Shown piece after piece: positions 10,427 through 20,013 of a stretch of 64,000 nt of DNA. Position 1 is the first letter of the stretch, and each line of letters opens with the position of its first letter. Made by a program: the position numbers and the translations under genes. This DNA comes from Annona cherimola. Taxonomy: Eukaryota > Streptophyta > Magnoliopsida > Magnoliales > Annonaceae. Where the stretch lies: NCBI GenBank assembly GCA_030490835.1, contig CM059971.1, positions 45,122,012 to 45,186,011 on the forward strand, in the 5' to 3' direction. Under the pieces are notes generated by a model that was not told the origin of the DNA, did not search any database, and worked only from the letters and a program-made list of their open reading frames with translations.

Positions 10427-11427
10427 TTGCCCTTTACTGCCTTTCGTGGCACATATTTGATATCAAATTCAGATAGCAGCAGTGACCATTTTGCTAGGCG
10501 TCCTGAAAGCATTGGTCTAGTGATCAGGAATTTGAGGGGATCAGCCTTCGATATAAGTATGATCTGATGCGCGAGGAAGTAATGTCTTAGCTTTTGTGCC
10601 ACAAAAACCAATGCTAGACAAATCTTCTCAATCGAGGAATAATTACATTCAGCTTGCAATAATCGACGACTGAGATAATATGCAGCTTGTTCTTTGCCTT
10701 GGGCATTTTCTTATGCGAGCAATGCCCCCAGTGACTGTGGACTAGCAGCAATATAGAGAATGAGCGGCTTTCCTTTTACTGGAATCGTCAAAACAGGAGG
10801 ATTTTGCAGTAATTCTTTAATGGCTTCAAAAGCCTGTTGGCATTTCGCGTCCCACTGGAAAGTCGTATCTTTTTTCATCAACTTGTGAAAGGGCTGGCAC
10901 CGGTCGGACAAGTTGGAGATGAAACATCGGATATATGACAATTGGCCTTGCAAACTCCTAAGTTCTCTGAGGTTTCGTGGAGGCGGCATATTTTGAATCG
11001 CTTCTGTCTTGAGTGGATCGACCTCGATTCCCCTTTGGCGGATTATGAATCCGAGGAATTTTCCGGATGATACTCCGAATGCACATTTGAGAGGATTCAT
11101 CTTGAGATCATACTTTCTTAGACGCAGAAATACCGAACTCAAATCTTCTTTATGCCTATTGTGACCTTCAGATCTTACAACCAGGTCATCGACATACCAC
11201 TCAACATGTTTGTGTAACATATCATGAAATATATTTTGCATAGCCCTTTGATAAGTTGCGCCATCATTCTTAAGACCAAAAGGCATGACTTTGTTGCAAA
11301 AGACACCCATCGGTGTTCGAAATGCTGTTGCGGCTTCATCTGCTGGAGCCATCTTGATTTGATTATATCCTGAATATCCATCCATAAAGGAGAATGTGTC
11401 GTACAGAGCTGTGCTGTCGATTAGCAA
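10420..11427 (-). pseudogene. Tat reverse transcriptase (palm/thumb) and first RNase H
   Basis: The palm begins near SFMDGYSGYNQIKMAP, with MPFGLKNDGATYQRAM and the catalytic WYVDDLVV intact. The connection continues through FLGFIIRQRGIEVDP. The usual gypsy RNase H follows (CNYSSIEKICLALVFVAQKL, GRLAKWSLLLSEFDI). A stop separates the two parts at about 10709. The first metal-binding region of this RNase H looks degenerate (YIAASPQSLGALLA), as is common where a second RNase H took over. Confidence 0.88.
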
Positions 11428-12509
11428 ATAGTGAAAGGAAGAGGAAATTCATCTTTAGGGCATGCTTCGTTTAAATCTCGAAAATCTATGCAAATGCGGA
11501 TCTGCCCATTTTTCTTTTTGACAGGAACAACGCTAGAAATCCATTTTGGAAATTTGATTTCCCGAATGAATTGAGCATCAATGAGTTTTTCAACTTCCTT
11601 GATGATTTGTTCTTCAAGCTCTGGTCGAAACCTTCTCGGAGATTGCTTAACTGGCCTTTTATCCTGCGAAATATGTAGATGGTGCATTGCAACCGCGGGG
11701 TTAAGTCCTGACATTTCAGAATACCCACAAGCAAAAACATCTTTGAATTCACTTAAAAGCTGCCTCAATGCCGCCTTTTCTTTTTCGGCCAGGTTTTTGG
11801 CAATAAAAATGGGTCTCGGGTTCTCCTCAGTCTCGAGATTGAATTCCTCAAGTACGTCAATAGTAGGCTGCCCTCCATCCTCAATCGCAGGTGGAGCGTC
11901 CTCTGGTTCCATTAATGCCTCTTCATCGTTGCTGGAGTCCTCACTTGTGGAGATGCAGTACGTGGTAGCGAAGTCGATATTTTCTTCTTCTTTATATTCA
12001 AGGCCAAGTCTTTTGTTACCCTTTTGATAACCAGGAGGTCTTTCGGACAACGGGATAGGGATGTCATTTCCGAGACCTGATAGATGTGGTTCATCGGGAT
12101 AGAATCCCATCAAATCCATAATTTTCTTGCTTTCTCTGCTATAGCGATGGAAATCCCATTTCTTGAGCTTAGCCGTGGGCAAACAAGAGGATTTGTTAGG
12201 GCTACCGTAAACCTTGCCATATTGCTTTATGAAATGTTTTTTGGCAAATTTTTCATCTTGAGGTTCCTGCACACTTGGAGTAGATACATTAAACCCCACG
12301 AGCATTGCTAAAACCTCATCAAGCGTTTCCTTAGGTTTTTTATTTTGGTGAGCGGCCTCAGTGGCCATTCCGTCACTCTCACAGCAAAGTGACTTGGCTT
12401 CCTCATTGGCCTGATTCTGGAACCTCCGAAGAGCTTCCAGACCCACCTCAAACCTAGGGAAATTGGCTCGAGGTGGTTTAGCAACCTTTTTCAGGACTTC
12501 TAGGTCCAA
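11421..12509 (-). pseudogene. Tat pol: linker and reverse transcriptase fingers
   Basis: The N-terminal two thirds is a charged linker (FDRH-less, with acidic EPEDAPPAIEDG). The fingers start near LLSEFKDVFACGYSEM and run through SPRRFRPELEEQI, WISSVVPVKKKNGQIRICID and FRDLNEACPKDEFPLP. The frame is then lost by -1 at 11421-11427 and continues in the next segment. About 240 bp upstream (12510-12746) are frame-broken linker. Confidence 0.85.
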
Positions 12510-12746
12510 GTAGAACTGTGAACCTGCAGTAGTGTTGCTATAGCTGGTAGGAGGTGGTATGGCGGCCCCCTGTCGTTGTCACGGTAGTGGTTGTACTGGA
12601 TTGAGGCTCATATTTTCAAATTTGGTTTGAAACTGAGCCCTTGGTTCTGTCGTTCCTCGTCCATGACCGTGCCCTCGACTACAACCTTGACCTTCCATCT
12701 TCTCACCCTTCGAGAATATGTTTGTGCTTATTTGGGCGGGGGGAGC

Positions 12747-13447
12747 CTAAGATACCTCCTGTTGTCCTTCTAATGTGGTTGCTTCAAATGCTTTTATTGA
12801 TGTATCGACAGCAGGTGCCAAATCATAATACTTAGCATCAGAGTAAAATGATTCTGCCGTTGTGAATGGTTTGTGGTCAGCAAAAATCCTTTTTTCGACT
12901 CCATCCTTGCAGTACTTGAAGCATTTATGCACCGTTGATGCGATGATCTTATTACTGTGGAGCCAAGGCCTTCCTAACAGCAAGTTATATGAAGTCGGAG
13001 CATTAATCACAAAGCATGAGATTTCGGTGTAGAAATCTTCTATGCTTAGTTCCAACTCAATCAGGCCCATGGCCTTTTGAGTCCCTTGATTAAACCCGTG
13101 AATCACCACACTAGTGTCTTTTAATGTTGATGGAGAAATTCTGATCCTCCTGAGTGTTCGAAGGGGCAAGATATTAATCGCGGACCCCGCATCAATCATG
13201 ATTCTGTTAACCAGCTCACCGGCCAGGTTGCCCGTAACATATAAAGGTCGGTTGTGATTAATGTCCCTAAGCAACATATCCTCATCATTGAATGAAATGA
13301 CCTCATCACATTTAGTGGCGTCGACCAAGCAAGACGGACATTTTCATCTGTTAGAGCACTAACAAGTGCATCCCTGGCTTCTTGCGACAACTGCAAGGCA
13401 TCGTAAATACTGAGTCGAGCAGGGAGTCGCTTCAAGTGTTCAAGCAC
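12747..13447 (-). pseudogene. Tat retropepsin protease and preceding linker
   Basis: VLEHLKRLPARLSIYDALQL precedes the protease, as is usual in Tat polyproteins. The catalytic motif is IMIDAGSAINILP and the flap/C-terminal region includes SYNLLLGRPWLH, the conserved ILGRP-like signature. A -1 frameshift lies between 13196 and 13328. The region 13448-13741 upstream is the same frame with several stops. Confidence 0.85.
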
Positions 13448-13741
13448 ATCCTAGCTTACTGAGAATTTTCCATGATTGGCTGGTATGTGCTGTTTTGGCT
13501 GAGTACGAATTTCTTGCATCAGAGTTTTACCCTTATTTTCTGGAGTGATTTGACCAGATCGAAGGATTGCAAGAACATCCTCTTCAACTTACACCATGTT
13601 GCAAGAGGCAGAGTCCTGAATGTCCTTAGCCAATGTTCGCAGTACGTCTGAGAAAAATGGCTGTACTTTTGGAATTTCAGGAAAATGCCCACTCATTGAC
13701 TTGATGCACTGGTGAACCCTGATTCCTTCTTTATCTAATTT

Positions 13742-14962
13742 TTAGTTGATTATTCTACAGTTTATCCATCTCAAAATGTAGTCATACTGAGATTCTCCTG
13801 ATAGGGGGTGCATGACTTCTATCATCTCTGGAGGGAACTCCGTTTCATATTCGTGGAATCTCAGGATAAACATATCAACGAACTCTTCCCAAGAACCAAA
13901 TGCTTCTTCGGGAAGCGAGGAGATCCAGAGAAGGGCACAACTGTCATGGGCCAAGCTCAAAACAAAGTGCCCGAGTGCAAACTCTTTTGTTTGCCCCATT
14001 TGACAGACCGCCAGGGAATAATCAAACAAGTGCAGCAATGCATACTTATGATTCTCATGGAATAACTGAATATGCGGTCAATCATAGCTTAACTCCCTAG
14101 TTAAGAAAGGGAACACTCGAAGGATGGGCGCATCGTTTAATTGTAGTAAGTGCAGAACTTGGAGTTGATTTGTCCTCCCAAAACCTTCAGCATTGCTAAA
14201 AATTGCCTCTTGTTTGAAGCCCTTGTCACCGACCCATCGGATTGCCTTTATGAAAGTTTTGGCTCCAAAGGTCTTGTACCCATTGTCAGTCGAAGGGCAT
14301 ACTGCATCTGAAAGGTACTTCGTGACCACTTCAGGTTCAGGCAACCATATGGCTAGGGGATCGCTCCATGTACTGTCTCTGAGATAATTTACGTAATGAG
14401 CAGTGGATTCTTGACTGTATTGTATTTCCCTTAAGTAATTACTAGGGAACTGCTCTCTTTGTCTTGACAGGAAGCGGACCAAGAATGCGTCTATCAAGAT
14501 GACCCACTCGGTAATTTCTTCGATATGATTATCTTGGTACCAAGACATCACTGACTCCCCCAGTGAGTACCGGAAGTATTCCACTCCGGTTCCCCAGGAT
14601 GCTGGCAGAAGCCGAGATTCTTGTAAATACATGATGATGTGGTTTACTGGTGACATCCCGACTTCAAACTTGGTGTAGTTAGGGATAAACACTGAGGCAG
14701 TTCTTCGCCGCTTTGCAGGTTTGGACGCGGACACATTTATATGATAGCAAGTTTCGGTCTCTCCTTTGTTGCTATCCAGGTCCCAAAACGGACCATCCTC
14801 AGGGAACTCACATGGAGTAATGTTTTGTAATTCCTCGAGAATGTATCTTTCTTTTGCTGATCGAGGTGATCTACCAGCAAGCCGTTGATAGAATGAGAGT
14901 AGCAACTCGGGCTGCAGAAAGTCCATGATCAGGAATGGTTGCACCCGTGAGGATTGCCTCAA
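13742..14962 (-). pseudogene. Two tandem capsid-like gag blocks lying after the zinc knuckle
   Basis: The first block (14962 to 14078) contains YFRYSLGESVMSWYQDN then WVILIDAFLVRFLSRQREQF, which fits the retrotransposon gag (capsid) pattern of leucine-rich helix, W-[YL] and a FxxRF-type helix. The second (14038 to 13742) contains FVLSLAHDSCALLWISSLPE and SWEEFVDMFILRF, the same pattern again. Both are in the same frame as the zinc-knuckle segment at 15035-15529 and are separated only by stop codons. In ordinary gag the capsid precedes the knuckle, so the order is unusual. Assignment rests on pattern and not on a profile search. Confidence 0.6.
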
Positions 14963-15034
14963 ATGCCTTGAGAAGAAAGGGAGAATGGCTTTATCCCTTA
15001 TTCTTTTGTCTTCTCTGTATAAATTTTTGAGACA

Positions 15035-15529
15035 TCATGTTGTCCGTCTTACGCCTGGTGGTTTTCGAACCACTTCCCAATCACCTTTTTCTGCAATCTC
15101 AATTGTCACAACATTTGATGAAGCTTGCGCTAGAGGACTGAGTTTTATAATCCCCTTGTCGATATAATCTTGCAATATTGCTTGGAGATCCCAACACTTC
15201 TTAGTGGGGTGACCGACATATCGGAGGTAACTGCAATATCGCTGGTGAGAAGTACGTCCAACTTCTTCTGGCCTTTTTGGGGCGGGCAACTCGAATAGCC
15301 CGGTCGACATGAGGTGCTGGAATAGCGTCTCCACATCATCTTCCCCGAAGGCATATTGGATTTCCTCTCTTCGGAAGGATTTTGCATGCTGCTCTTTTAT
15401 AGGCGGCTTTACTTTATCTGGCTGCTTCTTAACCTCCGTAGTGTTGGCAGAGGTCTCTCCAGTTTTCTTCTTCTTAAACGTAGTGGTTGTGGATGACTCC
15501 TTCTTCCAGGCTTTTTGCTGAGATAACAA
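15035..15529 (-). pseudogene. Tat gag C-terminal part with nucleocapsid knuckle
   Basis: A lysine-rich run leads to YCSYLRYVGHPTKKCWDLQA, the modified zinc knuckle region typical of Tat gag, followed by LQDYIDKGIIKL. The frame ends in a TGA near 15035 and continues into the capsid-like blocks. It is -1 relative to the gag N-terminal part. Confidence 0.78.
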
Positions 15530-15588
15530 ATACTCTTTTCGACAAGCTTGTGTGGCTAGGGCCTAGAATGTACTTAATTGTTCATTCA

Positions 15589-17520
15589 TCAACAACGAGA
15601 TTTCCGTCTTGATGCTAGGTGCTTTAACGCGCTCCCGGTCCCGTCGAATTGGATCTTTGGTGGCTTCAAATCCCTAGGTAGCAACTCTGCTTCAACGTCT
15701 GGGGGATAAGGCCTGTTGATTGTCGTTGTAGGGACCCCAGTAAGTTGAGGTGCTTGGCGACGAAGGAATTTAGCCACAAGCTGATGCACCATCTCCTTTT
15801 GCGCGACAATCCCGGGTGGAGACCCCATGGGTGTGTTTACCCATGCATCTTGAGTTCGGGGGGTATTAATACGCAAATTATTGAATTGTGCAAAGCCTTG
15901 TTCCAATTCTACATTTTCATCTTCCTCGGTCCGCTGCCTGGTTGGTTTCTCAGGCTGATGGACTGATTGACGGTTCCTTGGTGATGGCGGTTGATGGGAA
16001 CTTGTTTTCTTGTTGCCTGGAGTTTCCATAGCCCGTTTCATACGCTTAATTTCTTCCTGGAGATCATGAATGAGTTGAGACTTGGGTGTAAGAACCTCTT
16101 CTTCTTCGCCCACCATGTAAGAGGCTTCAAATTGGCCTCTTGGGAGAGCGATCCTAATCCCTTCAGGATGAGAGAGGCTACAGAATGGTGGCGTGATGGG
16201 CATTGCGGCTGCCCTTGACCGGGTCAACATCTCCGAAGCTTTTGAAGTGCTTGGCTGCGTGAGGTCCACCATGTTGACTTCGGTCGTTTGGAGGAGATGC
16301 CTCCTCCTTTTAGCTTCTCTCTTGGGGTGCGGCATCCGGTGCTTTCCTCGGGACGGGGCCACGGCAGGCGCATAAGTCATATCCTCCCTCAGTCTGATCA
16401 ATGAGGTGAATTGATTTTTGTGTATAAAATTAGGGATCAGCCTGAGCACGGAACGTGGATACATTGTATGGCGCTTATGAGGATACTGCCACTCATTAAA
16501 GAGTCTTGGCTTTTGAGACGCTCTCAATTTGCGAGCGTTCTGTAGTGGCTTCTTTTGCGGCCTACCCCTTTGTCGAGGGTGTGAGAACAGCTTATACCTT
16601 GGCCCCGGTGGCAGTGGTAGTGAGGCCTTTAAGTTTAAACGGGAAGTTGTTTTCCCGAACTGTTTTTTCTGATGTGCTTTTCTCCTTGGTTTCCTTGATG
16701 CATGATGAGGAACCGCTACTATGTTGGCAGTATCATGGTGACCTGGAGACTTGGCTCTAGCTTGTGAGCTAGATGGAGTAGCGATTGACTGATGGGGTGA
16801 ATGCGTCGGATTGGGGATGACAAATTGCAAGGTACCCAAACCTGACCGGACAATAATAGGTCATTGCGGCTTGAATTGATCATCCCTTCCATCGGCCGAT
16901 GGAGCATGAAGCTGAGAAATCTTGGCCTGTCTTCTTGACTTCTTCTGTTCTTGGGTGTCGCCTCGGTTGGGTCGAGAGGCTAGGTCAACAATCCTTGAGG
17001 CAGTCCGACCGAATTGGCGAGTGATGGAGCATCGAACAGGATTTGGTATAGATTTGTTCTCATTTTGAGAAACATTGGATTTTGGTCGACAAGTTGGCGC
17101 TAACCGAGTTGCAGTAGATTGTCTTGCAGGCCTTTTCGTGGAGTGGGACCACAAGACAGGCTGTCCTGCAGGCTGTTGTGTTACTGGTTGAGCTGGTGCA
17201 GCAGGTCGAGGAGCAGACTTCTCAACATAGTCCGGCTGCAGAGCAGCTGGGCCCATTCGGATTGGCACCTGTAGAGACTTCATCAGTCGAACAGGAGTGG
17301 TCTTAGGGCCTTGAACGATGAGAGGCTCCTTGAGTAGTGCAGATCGATCTCTTCTTCGCTTTATCGCTGCAGGAGAGTAGTCGACATGTCGATAGACACG
17401 GTGTTCCGATTTCTCTGGTACACAAATAAAGTGATGCGGGATAGCTGCATCCATGTGGTTTAGCTCTGAAATAACAAAACCACCGTTAGGCAGGAATCCG
17501 AAAGCCAACGAATGAGCCAT
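15589..17520 (-). pseudogene. Tat gag N-terminal region
   Basis: The frame opens with an ATG at 17520 (MAHSLAFGFLPNGGF), about 100 bp after the primer site, and reads to 15589 with one TGA at about 16859-16861. The sequence is rich in basic, proline and glutamine residues. It ends in RDLKPPKIQFDGTGS, the motif that normally introduces the capsid domain. Directly after this the frame shifts by -1 and the sequence jumps to VKAPSIKTEISLL, which normally follows the capsid. The canonical capsid therefore appears to be missing from its expected place. Confidence 0.72.
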
Positions 17521-17611
17521 GAGATCTGCAAAGGAGCGCTTTAAAGTTTTAGCTGCGAGAGATCAAGTAAGCATATAAAGACCATAGTTTTCAGCTCTTA
17601 AAGATGAAGGG

Positions 17612-17638
17612 ACAATGTTTCACGTCGGGTTCACCATT
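17612..17638 (-). other. Candidate primer binding site of the Tat element
   Basis: On the minus strand, the sequence immediately after the 5' LTR starts AATGGTGAACCCGACGTG. TGG two bases from the LTR is the expected complement of a tRNA CCA end. I cannot assign the tRNA with confidence. Confidence 0.5.
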
Positions 17639-20013
17639 TGTTCCGGCCTCGCGAAAAGTTATTAGTTAAAGATTATTTTTCCTCCGGCTTTGAAAGTAAA
17701 TGCTTAATTAATTCCCCAGCAAAATTTTGAAGCATTTAATTCTTTAATCGAGTCCGAAAAGTATATCACAGAAATATTTTGCATTGTGTTCCACATTCTG
17801 ATTTTACATCTTCAACGAGAAAACCCTTGATTAAAAGAGCTGAATATAATAGTCCATAAAGAAAATGCTTATTTTTATTGAAATAATGATGAAATGCGTA
17901 GAAAATCTTTCTACGTCTTTACAAATGCACGAAAAATCGTGTCTAACAAAAATATAAAGATAAATGAGTACACTTCACCCCACGCCATGACTCGAATGTA
18001 AGGTATATGACGCCGCGCGCCATGTCTTAAATATGAGGTACATGACGTCACGCGCCATGACTTAAATATGAGGTACATGACGCCACGCGTCATGACTTAA
18101 ATGTGAGTTTACGCTTAGCCCGTCGACCAGCAATGAATCGGTTTGGGAACTAGTGAGGGGCCCGTCGGCTACACTAGTGACCCTACACAGTAAACTAAGT
18201 GCGCTCTTAGCTTCTGGATTTACACAACAAACCAGCGTGTTCTGCTTTCAGCTTCCGTACTTGTATAAGAAACCAGCGTCTCCCTCATTCAGTCTCTGGA
18301 TTGGATAATTGGGTGGTTTTACCAAGAAATGGATTTAACCAAATTTAAAAAATATGTTTAGGTTGACTTGGACCTTCTAAAAGGAGCTTGAACCCAACTG
18401 GGCATGTTGAAAAGAGTTTGGGCCTGACTGGGCTTGACTCGATCAATTTTGGCTCAACTGGTCTTATTGGGGGATTTTGGGCCCAACTGGGCCTGCTGAA
18501 GAGTTTTGGGCCCATCCTGGGCTTGTTGAGGAGTTTTGAGCCCAAATGGCTTGTGGAAGATTTTTAGACCCAAGTGGGTTTGTAGGAGGGTTTTTGAGCC
18601 GTCTTGGGCTTGCTGGAGGTTTTAGGCCTATTAAGGCTCGAGTTGAAGAATTCTGGGTCCGAGTTGGCTTATTGGAGATTTTTGAGCCATCTTGGGTTTT
18701 TTTTTTCTTTTTTTTTTTGAGAGTTTGGAACTATCTTGGGCTTTTTTAAGGGTCCTGAGCCCAAATGGCTTGTTGAGAAATTTTGGACCCAAGTGGGTTT
18801 GTAGGAATGTTTTTAAGCCGTCTTGGGCTTGCTGGAGTTCTAGGCCTATTAAGGCTCGGGTTGAAGAATTTTGGGGCCTATTGAGGCTCAGTTTGAGCAA
18901 AGAGGTCATTCACCCGTGTATCAACTTAGCTCACTTCCCGGAGAGTATTTACTTGGGGAGAAATACATAATTATATATATATATATATTTGAAAGTCTTC
19001 TAAGATGTATGTATGTATAAAATATATATTTTTTTTGGGCCCGCGGGACAAATATATATATATTTTGAAGACCCGCGAGACATATATATTTTTGGAAAAT
19101 AAAATATTAATTTTTGGAAGCCCGCGGGGCATATATGTTTTTAGAAAACAAAATCTTAATTTTTGGATGCCTGCAGGACATCTATATAATTTTAGAAAAT
19201 AAAATATTAATTTTTGGATGCCCGCGGGACATCTATATAATTTTAGAAAACAAAATCGTAATTTTTGGATGCCCGCGGGACATCTATATAATTTTAGAAA
19301 ACAAAATCGTAATTTTTGGATGCCCGCGGGATATCTATATAATTTTAGAAAATAAAATCTTAAATTTTGCATGCCCGCGGGATATCTATGTAATTTTAGA
19401 AATAAAAATATTAATTTTTGGACGCCCGCGGGACATCTATGTAATTTTAGAAAACAAAATTTTAATTTTTGGATGCCCGCGGGGCATCTATATAATTTTA
19501 GAAAAAAAAAATCTTAATTTTTGAATGCCCAGGGACATCTATATAATTTTAGAAAACAAAATCTTAATTTTTGGATGCCCGCGGGACATCTATATAATTT
19601 TAGAAAATAAAATCTTCATTTTTGGATGCCCGTGGGACATCTATGTAATTTTAGAAATCAAAATATTAATTTTTGGACTCCCGCGGGACATCTATATAAT
19701 TTTAGAAAATAAAATCTTAATTTTTGGATGCTCGCAGGACATCTATGTAATTTTAGAAATCAAAATATTAATTTTTGGACGCCCGCGGGACATCTATATA
19801 ATTTTAGAAAACAAAATATTAATTTTTGGATGCCCGCGGGACATCTATATAATTTTAGAAATCAAAATATTAATTTTTGGACGCCCGCGGGACATCTATA
19901 TAATTTTAGAAAACAAAATATTAATTTTTGGATGCCCGCGGGACATCTATATAATTTTAGAAATCAAAATATTAATTTTTGGACGCCCGTGGGACATCTA
20001 TGTAATTTTAGAA
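17639..20013 (-). repeat. 5' LTR of the Tat element, truncated
   Basis: This copy matches the 3' LTR from its TGTTCCGG end through the 51-bp array, with a few percent differences and one extra 30-bp-like ATGAGGTACATGACG repeat near 18030-18080. It then stops inside the array at about 20013 and gives way to unrelated X sequence. U3, the TATA box and the 100-bp and 160-bp arrays present in the other LTR are absent. The element therefore lacks its own promoter at the 5' end. Confidence 0.85.
19030..20013. repeat. 51-bp tandem array in the Tat 5' LTR (about 19 units)
   Basis: Same unit as at 1500-2424. In the last third (about 19600-20013) the two unit variants alternate, one with GATGCCCGCGGG and one with GACGCCCGCGGG, forming a 102-bp dimer. 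Copy number and order differ from the other LTR, so the arrays changed after insertion. Confidence 0.92.

Larger units (their letters stand above)
127..20013 (-). mobile_element. Tat-lineage Ty3/gypsy LTR retrotransposon, degraded, minus strand
   Basis: Both LTRs begin on the plus strand with TGTTCCGGCCTCG (127 and 17639) and share the same 51-bp tandem array. Between them on the minus strand, in transcription order, are gag, a retropepsin, reverse transcriptase with YVDD, RNase H, a second RNase H of archaeal type, and integrase with an HHCC finger. The extra archaeal-type RNase H and the long region between integrase and 3' LTR with an antisense gene are marks of the Tat lineage. All protein regions carry stops or frameshifts. 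The 5' LTR at the right is truncated at about 20013. The 5 bp left of the element are AGCAC, but no matching target duplication can be found on the right because that end is lost. Confidence 0.88.

Noticed and set aside
11581..12027. Serine-rich plus-strand frame of 148 codons
   Set aside because: It is antisense to the Tat RT fingers and linker, whose motifs are clear on the other strand.
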